NCBI RefSeq assembly: GCF_001509475.1
Contig: NZ_LLZG01000299.1
Coordinates: forward strand, 10,048-74,047
Direction: 5' to 3'
Length of the DNA stretch: 64,000 nucleotides
DNA from: Streptomyces regalis
GTDB taxonomy: Bacteria; Actinomycetota; Actinomycetes; Streptomycetales; Streptomycetaceae
Shown: positions 33,248-42,938 of the stretch, one piece after another
Numbering within the stretch: the stretch's first letter is position 1
Layout: the number at the start of each line of letters is the position of its first letter
Made by a program: the position numbers and the translations under genes
The notes under the pieces: model-generated
What the model was told of the DNA's origin: nothing
The model's input: the letters and a program-made list of their open reading frames with translations, nothing else
The model's database searches: none

Positions 33248-36156
33248 ATGGCCGGCACCTCACAGCGGTTCTTCATCAGTTACGCGGGGGCGGACCGGCT
33301 GTGGGCCGAGTGGGTGGGGTGGCACCTCGAGCGGGATGGTCACCTTGTCGAGCTCGACATATGGGACTGGCGGACCGGGGACGACTTCGTCAAGCGGATG
33401 GACGAGGGGCTGGAGAAGGCCGACGCCGTCGTGGCTCTGCTCTCCAAGTCGTACTTCGAGGACGGGCGTTGGACCGAGGAGGAGCGGTCCGCGGTCGTCG
33501 CCCGTCGGGACCGGGTCCTTCCGCTCGCGGTGGAACCGCTGACCAACAACGACGTCGATCCCATGTTCGCCGCGAAGGTACGCACGAACCTGCACGGCCT
33601 GGACGAGGCCGCGGCCATCGAGGCATTGCGGGCCGCGGTGAGCGGGGAGGGGCGGCCGACCGAGCGTCCGGCGTTTCCGGGGAGCTGTCCCGAGGCGCCG
33701 GACGGATCTGCCGGGCCCGCGGCGCCCTCGGTGCCCGAGGGGCCCAGGCCGGCGCTGCCCGGCGGCACCGATGAGCCCGAGGTGTGGAACGTACGCCGCC
33801 GCAACCACGACTTCTCCGGGCGCGAGGCCCAGATGGTCGAGCTCAGGGACGGTCTGCTCAGCGGGCGGCAGTCCGTCGTGTACGCGCTGCACGGGATGGG
33901 CGGGATCGGTAAGACGCAGATCGCCCTGGAGTACGCCCACCGGTTCGCCAGCCAGTACGACCTGGTGTGGTGGATCGACGCGGAGCAGAGCGACCAGATC
34001 CCGATCCACTACACGGAGCTGGCCGACCGGGTCGGCGTCGCTCTCGCCGAAGCCGGTGCCGAACACAATGCCCGGATGCTGCTGCAGCACCTGCGCACCC
34101 GGCCCCGGTGGCTGATCATCCTCGACAACGCGGAGGACCCGGACCAGATCGAGCCGTGGCTGCCCGAGGGCCCCGGACACGTCCTAATCACCTCACGCAA
34201 CCCCAACTGGCGCCGCCTGGCCCGCCCGACGGCCCTCGACGTGTTCTCGCGGGCCGACTCGCTCGCGTACCTCCGGAGCCGGGTCTCGGGCATCTCCGAC
34301 GAACAGGCGGACACTCTGGCCAGGGAGGTCGGTGATCTGCCGCTGGCTCTCGCGCAGGCCGCGGGCGTGATCGAGAACGGCACGACCGTCGACCTCTATC
34401 GGCGGCTCCTGAACGACAGCACGAGCCGGATCCTGCGCGAAGGCGGGGTCCCGGACTATCCGGTGCCCCTGGCCGCCGCGGTCGGCATCGCCGTCGAAGG
34501 CCTCGACGACAAGCACCCCGACGCCGCGGCCCTGCTCCGGCTCGCCGCGTTCCTCGGCCCGGAGCCGATCCCCACCGAGTGGCTGGTGACCGCGCGCCCC
34601 GGCTGTCCACGATCCCTGGCGATCCCGACGACCTGTTGTGGACGCGGGCCGCCCTCGAACCACTGCGCCGCTACGGCCTCGCCCGCATCGACGGCGAGAC
34701 CCTCCAGATCCATCGCCTGACCCAGGCCGTGCTCCGCGATCAGGCCGATCCGGCGCAGGCCGAGGCGATACACGACGACGCGGCGGCCGTCCTCGCAGCC
34801 GTCGAGCCAGGAGATCCCGAACCGCCGGCCAACTGGCCCACCTGGGCGAGCCTGACTTCGCACCTCTGGTCGCAGCACATCGACATCACTCACCGGCCCG
34901 AGCTGCGTCCGGTGCTCCGCAATGCCGTGCATTTCCTGATCCGCAGTGCCCAACCGCGGACCGCCGTAGAACTTGCCACGACCCTGCGAGGGGCGTGGAC
35001 CGCGCAATCGGGTCCTGACCACCCCGATGTTCTGACCTGTACTCAGTATCTCGGCCACGCGACATCGGACCTGGGCGACATCCGGGGGGCCCGACCGATC
35101 ATCGAGGACGCGTTCGCACGTCGGCGTCGAACGCTGGGGGACGACCACCCCGACACACTGCAGTCCGCCAACGACTTCGCCGCGATTCTCTCCTCGCTGG
35201 GTGAGTATCGGGAGTCACGGCGCGTCCACGAGGAGACTCTGGCCCGTCGGCGCCGTGTTCTCGGTGACGAGTCTCCCAAGACCCTTGAGTCCGCCGGCAA
35301 TCTGGCCGCGGCCCTGGCTGCACTGGATGAGTTCGTCGCATCGCGCGACATGAGCGAGGACACCCTGGCACGCCTCCGACGGGTTCTCGGCGATGGCCAC
35401 CCCGACACGCTCCGGACTGCCCTGAATCTTGCCGAATCCCTTCGCGCACTCGGCGACGTGACCGGGGCCCGCCGCCTGCACGAGGAGACCCGGGCCCGAT
35501 GCCGGAGCACGCTCGGCGATGACCACCCTCTGACTCTCGATGCTGTTCAGCGCCTTGCTGCCACCCTGAACAAGCTGGGTAAACGCCGCGAGGCTCGCAG
35601 CATGCTCGAGGACGTCCTCTCCCGGCGTCGCCGGGCCTCCGGCGGCGATCATCCAGAAACCTTCGAGGCCGCGTATACCCTCGCCACCGCCCTGAACGCG
35701 GTGCATGAATACGAAGCAGCCCATCGCGTGCTCGTCGACGTTGTCGACCAGCAGCGTCGTGTCCTGGGTCCGGATCACCCTGATACGTTGCATTCCGCCG
35801 GCGTTCTCAGCGCCGCCTTGCACGGGTTGCGTGACTACGAAGAAGCCCGTCGCCTGCTCGAGGATGTTGTCGCCCGGCGTCGCCGCATCCTCGGTGAGGA
35901 CCACCACGAGACCCTCATGTCGGCTCACAACCTCGGCGTCACCCTGTGCAAGCTGCGTTCCTTCGAGGCGGGCACGAAGTTGCTGGAAGACGTGCGTGCC
36001 CGTCAGCGCCGCGTCCTCGGTGACGACCACGAAGACACCCAGGCCACTACCCAATCCCTCGCCGCGATCTACAGGGACATGGGGCTCCATCGCAAAGCGC
36101 AGAAACTGACGGCGATGAAAACGACAAAGCGCCGCTTCACCAGAAAGTCCCGCTAG
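33248..36156 (+). pseudogene. TIR-NB-ARC-TPR (NLR-like) protein, frameshifted
   Basis: Domains in order: TIR (residues ~6-110; FFISYAGAD, catalytic Glu in RWTEEE), a Pro-rich linker, NB-ARC (P-loop GMGGIGKTQ near 217; LIILDNAED; LPLALAQAAG), then kinesin-light-chain-type TPRs. At least eight 42-residue repeats of the form GDDHPDTL...ARRRRVL are present. The frame breaks at ~34598: the first frame stops at 34720, and the natural continuation (LSTIPGDPDDLLW) is read one base back, at a CCCC run. Family members are single ~970-residue NAD-cleaving, STAND-type immune receptors, many antiphage. Either inactivated, a sequencing error, or a -1 shift. Confidence 0.85.
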
Positions 36157-37068
36157 TCACCCGCCGAACGGCGCTCCGGTCACCACGGCAACCACCACGC
36201 CCCCCGCCTCGAACACCCCTTCCTCCACCAACACCACGAGCCCATACAGCAATTTGGCGACATAGAGACGCTCCACCGGTACCCCATGCCGTTCCTCGAA
36301 GTCCTCCGCGAAGGCGTCGAGCTCGGGCGTGCTACGGGCGTACCCCCCGAAATGGAACCGCTCGTCCAGCCACCAGTCGCCGCGCGGCCCGCCGAACGCC
36401 TCGGCCTGCAGGCCCCGTACGTCGTCGCCGAGGAAGCCGCCCTTGAGGACGGGGATGCCGAGGGCCCGCTGACCGGGGCCCAGTCCGGCCGCCAGCCCCG
36501 CCAGCGTCCCGCCCGTACCGCACGCGATCGCGACCACGTCGGCCTGCCCCCGCAGCTCCTCGCCGAGGGCCCGGCACCCCCGTACGGCAAGGGCGTTGCT
36601 GCCGCCTTCCGGGACGACGTACGCCCCCTGCGCACCCGCCGCGCGCAGGATGGCCACACGCGTTTCGGGGTCGGTCTTGCGGCGGTACGTCGACCTGTCG
36701 ACGAAATGCAGCCGCATACCGTCGGCCACGCACCGCGCGAGGGACGGATTCAGTGGCCGTTCGGCCAGTTCCTGACCGCGCACCACGCCGACCGTGGGCA
36801 GGCCGAGGAGCCGGCCCGCGGCGGCGGTGGCGCGCAGGTGGTTGGAGTAGGCGCCGCCGAAGGTGACGATCGGGCGACCGGCCGCGGCCGTCAGGTTCGG
36901 CGCGAGCTTGCGCCATTTGTTGCCGATCAGCTCAGGGTGGATCAGGTCGTCGCGCTTGAGGAGCAGACGGACACCGCGACGCGTGAACCGCTCGTCGGCC
37001 GCCTCCTGCAGGGGGGAGGGGAGCCGGGGACGGAGGGCGCTGAGGTCGGGGACGTCGGGGCTGGTCAC
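36157..37068 (-). CDS. PLP-dependent ACC deaminase / D-cysteine desulfhydrase family enzyme
   Basis: The ~303-residue fold-type II PLP enzyme has the cofactor lysine in IGNKWRKL, the substrate/PLP loop FGGAYSNHLRA and the phosphate-binding GTGGTLAGLAAG. Family members open 1-aminocyclopropane-1-carboxylate or release H2S from D-cysteine; sequence alone does not decide. The stop codon abuts that of the TIR gene. GTG 37068 (VTSPDVPDLSALRPRLP) is chosen over the ATG eight codons upstream by resemblance to homologues. Confidence 0.85.
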   Translation of the reverse strand: MTSPDVPDLSALRPRLPSPLQEAADERFTRRGVRLLLKRDDLIHPELIGNKWRKLAPNLTAAAGRPIVTFGGAYSNHLRATAAAGRLLGLPTVGVVRGQELAERPLNPSLARCVADGMRLHFVDRSTYRRKTDPETRVAILRAAGAQGAYVVPEGGSNALAVRGCRALGEELRGQADVVAIACGTGGTLAGLAAGLGPGQRALGIPVLKGGFLGDDVRGLQAEAFGGPRGDWWLDERFHFGGYARSTPELDAFAEDFEERHGVPVERLYVAKLLYGLVVLVEEGVFEAGGVVVAVVTGAPFGG

Positions 37069-37094
37069 CTGGCCATTGTCGCCCGGGCCCATGG

Positions 37095-37688
37095 CTACGG
37101 CTGCTCTACTTCAGCCGCTCCCGGATCCGCTCCCGCATCCAGGCCATCGTGAACCCCCGCGGATCCACCTTCCCGGGCTGCCACTCCGATCACCGACCGC
37201 TCCGTCCACCCGTGATGGCGGCAGACGGCCGCCGAGACCCGTTCGATCGCTTCCAGCTGGGGCTGCGGCCACGGATCCTGTCCGTCACCCAGGTTCTCGC
37301 ACTCGAAGCCGTAGAAGTGGCGGTTGCCGTCGGTGTTGGCCTCGTTGTCGGGAGGCAGGGCCTTTTCCGCGATGACCGCGCGCAGTACGTCGTCGTCGCC
37401 GAGGCCGGCGTGGTTGGCGCGGCCGTAGCCGACGAGGTGGACCGTGCCGTCCTTGGTGATGACGCCGTGGCACAGCGGGCCCGGCAGCCCTTCGTAGCCG
37501 TTGCGGCAGAGTTCCACCGTGTGTGCGCTGCCCTTGGTCACGGTGTGGTGGATCATCACGCCGTGGACGGGGCCCCAAGGGCCTACGTGGTTGCGGTTGT
37601 GATGCTCCCAGTCGCCGACCTCGACGACCGTCGCGCCCTCCGCCCTGAGTCTCTCCAGGAATCTGCTCGCGGACATGGGTGTGGCCAT
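37095..37688 (-). pseudogene. N-acetylmuramoyl-L-alanine amidase-like (PGRP fold), 3' frameshift
   Basis: The first ~165 residues form an amidase_2/PGRP-like domain (MIHHTVTKGS with the first Zn ligand His; NRHFYGFECEN). At SVIG the expected GHxxWxPGKxDPRGF box is disrupted. The DNA reads ATCGG-AGTGGCAG, and eight bases (restoring a His-Ser) seem missing between two TCGG direct repeats. After this the original coding text (WQPGKVDPRG, MAWMRERIRERLK) continues in another frame to a stop at 37106-37108. The product as read lacks the last His/Lys of the active site. ATG 37688 follows AAGGAGG. Confidence 0.75.
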
Positions 37689-38004
37689 GACCGCCTCCTT
37701 CGTGCCGTGCGTCGGCCGCCGTGCGCGGCCGCCTCGTATCGGTGACTTACCGAAAACGGGCAGACGGGACTCCTTGAATCGCACGGTGTGCGAGCCGTTT
37801 CGGACAAACGCCGTGGCGTGCGCGGGACGGCAGCCGTGCTGTCGCGAGTGGACAAGAGCCCTCTATTTGCCCAGTCGACCGTGATCCATTCCCGCTCTTT
37901 CGTGTAATAGCACCAGCACACTCAGTGGTGGAAGGCTCGGTCGTGCAGATCGCGATGCGTGGCGCCAGATCGGCGCCGGAGCATGACCGGGAGGGCAGTT
38001 CCTT
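37689..38004. other. divergent promoter region, amidase / encapsulin
   Basis: 316 bp without a gene. It contains GGCGCC-AGAT-CGGCGCC near 37963-37981, a -10-like TAATAG (37905-37910), and a ribosome site GGGAGG ahead of the shell gene. Confidence 0.45.
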
Positions 38005-39411
38005 ATGTCGGTAGGCGAAGAGGTCCGCACGGAGCAGGACAAGCCGCAGCAGAGTCTCGGCACGGCGGCCGCGCGGAACCTGGCCACCACGACCAAGTCC
38101 GCACCCCAGATGCAGGAGATCAGCTCTCGCTGGCTGCTGCGCATGCTGCCATGGGTGAATGTGCAGGGCGGCACGTACCGGGTGAACCGGCGTCTGACCT
38201 ACGCCGTGGGGGACGGCCGTATCACGTTCGTGAAGACCGGCGACCGGGTCGAGGTGATCCCCGCCGAGCTGACCGAACTGCCCGCGCTGCGGTCGTACGA
38301 GGACGAAGAGGTGCTCTCCGAGCTCGCCCAGCGCTGCCAGCAGCGGGAGTTCGCGGCGGGGAACGTGATCGCTTCGTTCGGCAGCCAGACCGACGAGGTG
38401 TACCTGCTGGCGCACGGCAGGGTGGAGAAGATCGGCACGGGTCCGTACGGGGAGGACGAGTCCCTGGGTGTCCTCGCCGACGGGGCCTACCTCGGCGAGC
38501 AGGCGCTGCTCGACGCGGACGCGATCTGGGAGTACACGGCCCGCGCGGTCACCGCGTGCACGGTGCTCGTCCTGTCCCGCCAGGATGCCGAGCTGGTCGC
38601 CGAGCGCGCCGACTCCCTGCGCGAGCACCTCGAACAGCTGCGGGCGATCCCCGGTCAGCGCACCAACAAGTACGGCGAGAAGGAGATCGACCTCGCCGCC
38701 GGCCACAGCGGCGAGCCCGACATCCCGCACACCTTCGTCGACTACGAGGCCAGGCCCCGTGAGTACGAACTGAGCGTCGCCCAGACCGTGCTGCGCATCC
38801 ACACGCGCGTGGCCGACCTCTACAACCAGCCGATGAACCAGACCGAGCAGCAGCTCCGGCTGACCGTCGAGGCCCTGAAGGAGCGCCAGGAGCACGAACT
38901 CATCAACAACCGCGAGTTCGGGCTGCTCAACAACTGCGAGTACGACCAGCGGCTCCAGCCGCACGACGGCGTGCCCAGCCCCGACGACATGGACGAGCTG
39001 CTGTGCCGGCGGCGCGGCACCAAGCTGTTCCTCGCCCACCCGCGCGCCATCTCCGCGTTCGGGCGTGAGCTGAACAAGCGCGGGCTGGTCCCCGAGACCA
39101 TCGAGATGGCCGGCAACCGCATCCCCACCTGGCGCGGGGTACCGATCTTCCCCTGCAACAAGATCCCGGTCACCGAGGCCCGGACGACCTCGATCATCGC
39201 CATGCGTACCGGCGAGGCGGACCAGGGCGTCATCGGGCTGCAGCAGGCAGGCATCCCGGACGAGATCGAGCCGAGCCTGTCCTGCCGCTTCATGGGCATC
39301 AACGAACAGGCCATCATCAAGTACCTGGTGACGGCCTACTACTCGGCCGCGGTTCTGGTGCCGGACGCCCTCGGCGTGCTGGAGAACGTCGAGATCGGGC
39401 GCTGGCGGTGA
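38005..39411 (+). CDS. family 2B encapsulin shell protein with cyclic-nucleotide-binding domain (EshA/EshB-like)
   Basis: The 468-residue product is an HK97-fold shell protomer interrupted by a cNMP-binding-like domain (residues ~105-220; [28 protein letters not shown]). C-terminal segments match the EshA family: [64 protein letters not shown]. griseus EshA forms large multimers and affects sporogenic hyphae and antibiotic production; S. coelicolor has EshA and EshB (SCO5249, same neighbourhood). Family 2B shells package enzymes with disordered tails. The prenyl synthase 141 bp downstream on the same strand is the predicted cargo. Confidence 0.9.
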   Translation: MSVGEEVRTEQDKPQQSLGTAAARNLATTTKSAPQMQEISSRWLLRMLPWVNVQGGTYRVNRRLTYAVGDGRITFVKTGDRVEVIPAELTELPALRSYEDEEVLSELAQRCQQREFAAGNVIASFGSQTDEVYLLAHGRVEKIGTGPYGEDESLGVLADGAYLGEQALLDADAIWEYTARAVTACTVLVLSRQDAELVAERADSLREHLEQLRAIPGQRTNKYGEKEIDLAAGHSGEPDIPHTFVDYEARPREYELSVAQTVLRIHTRVADLYNQPMNQTEQQLRLTVEALKERQEHELINNREFGLLNNCEYDQRLQPHDGVPSPDDMDELLCRRRGTKLFLAHPRAISAFGRELNKRGLVPETIEMAGNRIPTWRGVPIFPCNKIPVTEARTTSIIAMRTGEADQGVIGLQQAGIPDEIEPSLSCRFMGINEQAIIKYLVTAYYSAAVLVPDALGVLENVEIGRWR

Positions 39412-39552
39412 CCTTCCCCGCCCGGGCCCGTCCCGACCGGACTCCGGCCGCCCGTACGCCGTGTCCCGCGCACCCGGCGTGGGTACATCCTCGGGGTAGG
39501 CGCCCAGCCGTAGCGGAAGGGCCACCGTCCGCCGACTCTCCGAGGCGATGCC

Positions 39553-40692
39553 ATGGGTGAGTTCATGACGGAGACGCAGCAGCGCCCTGCCGGGGCGCTG
39601 CCGTCCACCGAGACGCTCGAAAGGCACAGGCCGATCGCGACCGACATCGACGGCGGGCCGGGTCCGCTCGAAGGGCCCGAGGCGGTGGTGATCCTGGAGC
39701 GCGTCCGGGCGTCGGTCGACCCCGAACTGCGGGCCGCTCTCGAGTCGTTGCCGCCTTCCATGCGCCGGGTCGCGCTCTACCACTTCGGCTGGGAGCACCC
39801 GGACGGCACCCCGGCGGCGGGCAACGCGGGCAAGGCGATCCGTCCCGCCCTCGTCCTCACCGCGGCCGCAGCCTTCGGCGGACCGGCGGCGCGGGCGGCG
39901 GCCGTACGGGCCGCGGTGGCGGTGGAACTGGTGCACAACTTCACGCTGTTGCACGACGACGTGATGGACCGGGACACCCTGCGCCGGCACCGGCCCACCG
40001 CATGGACGGTGTTCGGCGACGCCGACGCGATCCTCGCCGGGGACGCCCTCCAGGCGCTGGCCCTGCGGCTGCTCGCCGAGGACCCGCACCCGGCGTCCAC
40101 GGCCGCCGCCGCTCGCCTCGCGGCCTGTGTCATCGAGCTGTGCACCGGCCAGCACGCGGACACGGCGATGGAGAAGCGCGGCCCCGGCGACATCGGGCTC
40201 GACGAGGTGCTCGGCATGGCCGAGGCCAAGACCGGCGCCCTGCTGGGGTGCGCCTGTGCCATCGGTGCGCTGTACGCGGGTGCGCCGGAGGAGGACGTGA
40301 CGGCGCTGGACGCGTTCGGCCGTGAGGCGGGGCTCGCCTTCCAGCTCATCGACGACGTGATCGGCATATGGGGCGACCCCGGCCACACCGGGAAACCGGC
40401 CGGCGCGGACCTCGCCGCCCGCAAGAAGTCCCTGCCGGTCGTCGCCGCGCTGACCTCCGGCGGCCCGGCGGCGGCGGAACTGGCCGCGCTGTACGAAATG
40501 CCGTACGACAAGGAGGACTTGCAGGCGACCGCCCTTGCCGTCGAACGAGCGGGTGGCCGTGACTGGGCGCAGGCTCAGGCCGCCGACCGGATGGCCCGCG
40601 CCATGCAGGAACTGGCCCGCGCGGTCCCCGAACCGGAGCAGGCGGGCGGACTGCTGGCTCTGGCGGAGTACGTGACGCGGCGCAGCAACTGA
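39553..40692 (+). CDS. polyprenyl diphosphate synthase, probable encapsulin cargo
   Basis: The 379-residue all-helical isoprenyl synthase has the first Asp-rich motif DDVMD (135-139) and the second DDVIG.WGD (from 267). Before the enzyme core (from ~residue 50-60) is a Pro/Gly/Glu-rich, apparently disordered N-terminus (TETQQRPAGALPSTETLER..). This is the kind of tail that targets cargo into family 2 encapsulins. Chain length is not predictable with confidence: residues before DDVMD are FTLLH, without large blockers, so a longer product is possible. Start ATG 39553 or 39565. It lies directly behind the shell gene. Confidence 0.88.
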   Translation: MGEFMTETQQRPAGALPSTETLERHRPIATDIDGGPGPLEGPEAVVILERVRASVDPELRAALESLPPSMRRVALYHFGWEHPDGTPAAGNAGKAIRPALVLTAAAAFGGPAARAAAVRAAVAVELVHNFTLLHDDVMDRDTLRRHRPTAWTVFGDADAILAGDALQALALRLLAEDPHPASTAAAARLAACVIELCTGQHADTAMEKRGPGDIGLDEVLGMAEAKTGALLGCACAIGALYAGAPEEDVTALDAFGREAGLAFQLIDDVIGIWGDPGHTGKPAGADLAARKKSLPVVAALTSGGPAAAELAALYEMPYDKEDLQATALAVERAGGRDWAQAQAADRMARAMQELARAVPEPEQAGGLLALAEYVTRRSN

Positions 40693-40764
40693 GGGCCCCG
40701 GCAGCCGAAGGCCGCATCGCTCGGCCGCGGCAGCCGGCGGTCGTCGAGACCCCGGAGCCCTCGG

Positions 40765-40793
40765 GGCCGTACGGTTCCTGACCCCGTACGGCC
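40765..40793 (+). terminator. hairpin after the encapsulin operon
   Basis: GGCCGTACGG / CCGTACGGCC, 10 bp perfect, 9-nt loop, in the 296-bp gap before the acetyltransferase gene. Confidence 0.6.
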
Positions 40794-40988
40794 GCCGGGC
40801 GGCTCCGGACCGGCGGGTCCCGCACATCCCCACGGTGTGCGGGGCCCGTCCCCGTGCGCTGGCCCTGCGCACAGGCCTGCCTACCGGCCCTCGTACCGGA
40901 CAGATCTCGACAAAGTCGTTCCGCGGGCGGCACGCCCGCTCCGATCGTCCTACGATCAAGGCCGGTTGACGTGAAGGGGCGGGTACAC

Positions 40989-41582
40989 ATGGGCGTGCGG
41001 ATCCGGACGGCGGGCGCGGGGGACCGTGAGCTGGTGGTGCGGCTGCTGGACGCGGCCTTCCAGGACGATCCGGTCAGCGGCTGGGTGTTCCCGGGCGAGG
41101 GGCACCGCCGTGTCGCGCACCCCAGGCTCATGGCCGCGTTCGCCGACATCGTGTTCAGCGTCGGCCGTATCGACGTCACCGAGGACGGCGCGGCGTGCGC
41201 GTTGTGGATGTCGCTGCCGGCCGACGAGCAGGATCATGACGACGAAGGGCCCGCGCGGCTGCGTGAGGCCGTCGACCCGGAGAACGAGCGCGTCGAGCTG
41301 ATCGGCCGTCTGACAGCCGGTATCCATCCTTCCGGCCGTGCGCACGAATACCTGTGGATGATCGCCGCGGCACCCGAGCGCCAGGGCGAGGGCCTCGGCA
41401 CCGCGCTCCTGAACTCGGTCCTCGAGCGCTGCGACCGCGACGGCCTGCCCGCCTACCTGGAGGCGAGCAACGACCGCAGCCGGAAGTTGTACGAGCGCCT
41501 CGGCTTCGAACTCCAGGGCCGTCCCCTCGACCTCCCGGACGGCCCCCGGATGTGGCCGATGTGGCGCGAGCCGCGCGCCTGA
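40989..41582 (+). CDS. GNAT-family N-acetyltransferase
   Basis: The 197-residue protein is of the type that begins VRIRTAGAGDRELVVRLLDAAF. Acetyl-CoA motif A is AAAPERQGEGLGTALL and motif B is YERLGFELQG. There is a long middle insertion (residues ~60-110), as in the puromycin-acetyltransferase-like subgroup. The substrate is unknown. It could be co-transcribed with the encapsulin operon only if the hairpin at 40765 is leaky. Confidence 0.85.
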   Translation: MGVRIRTAGAGDRELVVRLLDAAFQDDPVSGWVFPGEGHRRVAHPRLMAAFADIVFSVGRIDVTEDGAACALWMSLPADEQDHDDEGPARLREAVDPENERVELIGRLTAGIHPSGRAHEYLWMIAAAPERQGEGLGTALLNSVLERCDRDGLPAYLEASNDRSRKLYERLGFELQGRPLDLPDGPRMWPMWREPRA

Positions 41583-41614
41583 GCCGCCCCCGGCAGCCCT
41601 GACCTGCCCCTGAC

Positions 41615-42205
41615 CTACCCCTCCGGTACGACCGTCTCCACGATCCGCTCGACCAGCCCGTCCGGCACGCCGACCCCGGGCAGGACGCCGTCCAGTACGT
41701 CCGGCAGTGTCAGGTGCTCCAGGAGCAGCCCGAGCATCGCGAGATAGAGCACGGTGACGACCTCGTCGCCGCCGGGCAGCCCGGCGCTCCGGTGGAACTC
41801 CATGCCCTCCTCCAGGTCACCGCGCACCGACTTGGTGAAGGAGGAGCGCAGTTCGGGGCGCCGACTGGCCTCCAGGCGCATCTCCAGCAGGGCCAGATAG
41901 CCCGTGCGGTCGCGGGTCGCGCGGGCCATCAGGTCGTGCATGAAGGCGGTGACCAAAGAGCGGTCCTTCGGCCGGGTCAGCAGCCCGGCGATCACTTCCG
42001 GGTCGGGCGCCAGCCGGACGTGCAGCCGGGCGTCGATCTGCCGGAGCAGGTCATCGCGCCCGGTGAAGTAGTTGGAGGCGGTGCCGACCGGCACCCCCGC
42101 CTCGGCGTCCACCGCGCGGAACGTCAGCCCGCGCGCACCCTCGCGCGCGAGCACCTCGACACCCGCGTCGACGAGCGCGGCCCGGCGCTCCGGATTGCCC
42201 GCCAT
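41615..42205 (-). CDS. TetR-family regulator
   Basis: The 196-residue regulator has its HTH at residues ~15-55 (GVEVLAREGARGLTFRAVDAEA, PVGTASNYFTGRDDLL) and a C-terminal ligand domain. It is divergent from the reductase gene at 42328; three 14-bp direct repeats in the shared region are the likely operator. Confidence 0.88.
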   Translation of the reverse strand: MAGNPERRAALVDAGVEVLAREGARGLTFRAVDAEAGVPVGTASNYFTGRDDLLRQIDARLHVRLAPDPEVIAGLLTRPKDRSLVTAFMHDLMARATRDRTGYLALLEMRLEASRRPELRSSFTKSVRGDLEEGMEFHRSAGLPGGDEVVTVLYLAMLGLLLEHLTLPDVLDGVLPGVGVPDGLVERIVETVVPEG

Positions 42206-42249
42206 TCGGAATCCCCTCTCTCACTTCCATCCGGCCCCCAAAATACCCT

Positions 42250-42291
42250 TGCAACCACTACAGGCGAAGTACTACAACTGAAGCACTGCAA
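42250..42291. promoter_or_regulatory. three adjacent 14-bp direct repeats, probable TetR operator
   Basis: TGCAACCACTACAG, GCGAAGTACTACAA and CTGAAGCACTGCAA abut with exact 14-bp period, sharing an ACTACAA-like core. They fill the space between the divergent TetR and reductase starts. Confidence 0.55.
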
Positions 42292-42327
42292 CCGGAGTGG
42301 TTGACCAGCCTACGAAAAGAGACCGGC

Positions 42328-42912
42328 TTGCGAAAGCTCACCTACTTCATCGCCTGCTCGCTCGACGGCTTCATCGGAGACCCGAGCGGGGACGCGACAG
42401 CGATGCTCCGCTTCGTCGACGAGGAGTACCTCGCCTTCCTCAGGAGCGAATACCCGGAGACCCTGCCGACCCACGGCCGTCGGGCGCTCGGCCTCGGCGA
42501 CCTCGAGAACAAGAGGTTCGACACGATCATCCAGGGCCGGGGCAGCTACGACCTGGCGCTGAAGGAGGGCGTCACCAGCCCGTACGCCCATCTGCGCGAG
42601 TACGTCGCCTCACGCACCCTGACCGAGTCGCCCGATGCGAACGTCGAGATCATCGGCGACGACCTGGTCGCGAAGGTGCGCGAACTCAAGGCGGAGGACG
42701 GCCAGTTCGGCATCTACCTGTGCGGGGGTTCGCAGATCGCGGGTGAACTGCTCGACGAGATCGACGAGCTCGTCATCAAGACCTACCCCATCGTGTACGG
42801 CACGGGCATGCCGATGTTCGGCTCGGATTCCGCCGTCACGGAGTTCACCCTCGACGCGGTGCGGACGTTCGGCAACGGCGCCGTGGTCCGTACGTACAGC
42901 AGGAAGCGCTGA
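42328..42912 (+). CDS. dihydrofolate-reductase-like (RibD C-terminal) protein
   Basis: The ~194-residue single-domain protein has the fold signature LTYFIACSLDGFIGDPSGD and VIKTYPIVYGTGMPMF, and the glycine-rich CGGSQIAGELLDE for the nucleotide. It binds NADPH in related proteins; the substrate is unknown. TTG 42328 (after AAAGAGA) is preferred over TTG 42301, which would start inside the operator region. It is likely controlled by the divergent TetR. Confidence 0.85.
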   Translation: MRKLTYFIACSLDGFIGDPSGDATAMLRFVDEEYLAFLRSEYPETLPTHGRRALGLGDLENKRFDTIIQGRGSYDLALKEGVTSPYAHLREYVASRTLTESPDANVEIIGDDLVAKVRELKAEDGQFGIYLCGGSQIAGELLDEIDELVIKTYPIVYGTGMPMFGSDSAVTEFTLDAVRTFGNGAVVRTYSRKR

Positions 42913-42938
42913 GCGGTCTCCCGCCCTACTCTGGGGAC

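Noticed and set aside
34579..36156. Treating the TPR half as a separate gene starting at 34579
   Set aside because: The preceding frame joins it exactly in sequence sense (NB-ARC end into LSTIPGDPDDLLW), so it is one broken gene.
37747..40959. A 1070-codon open frame antisense to the encapsulin operon
   Set aside because: It mirrors the codon pattern of the shell and synthase genes, has Arg/Gly/Ala-rich content without any domain, and no ribosome site; a high-GC shadow.
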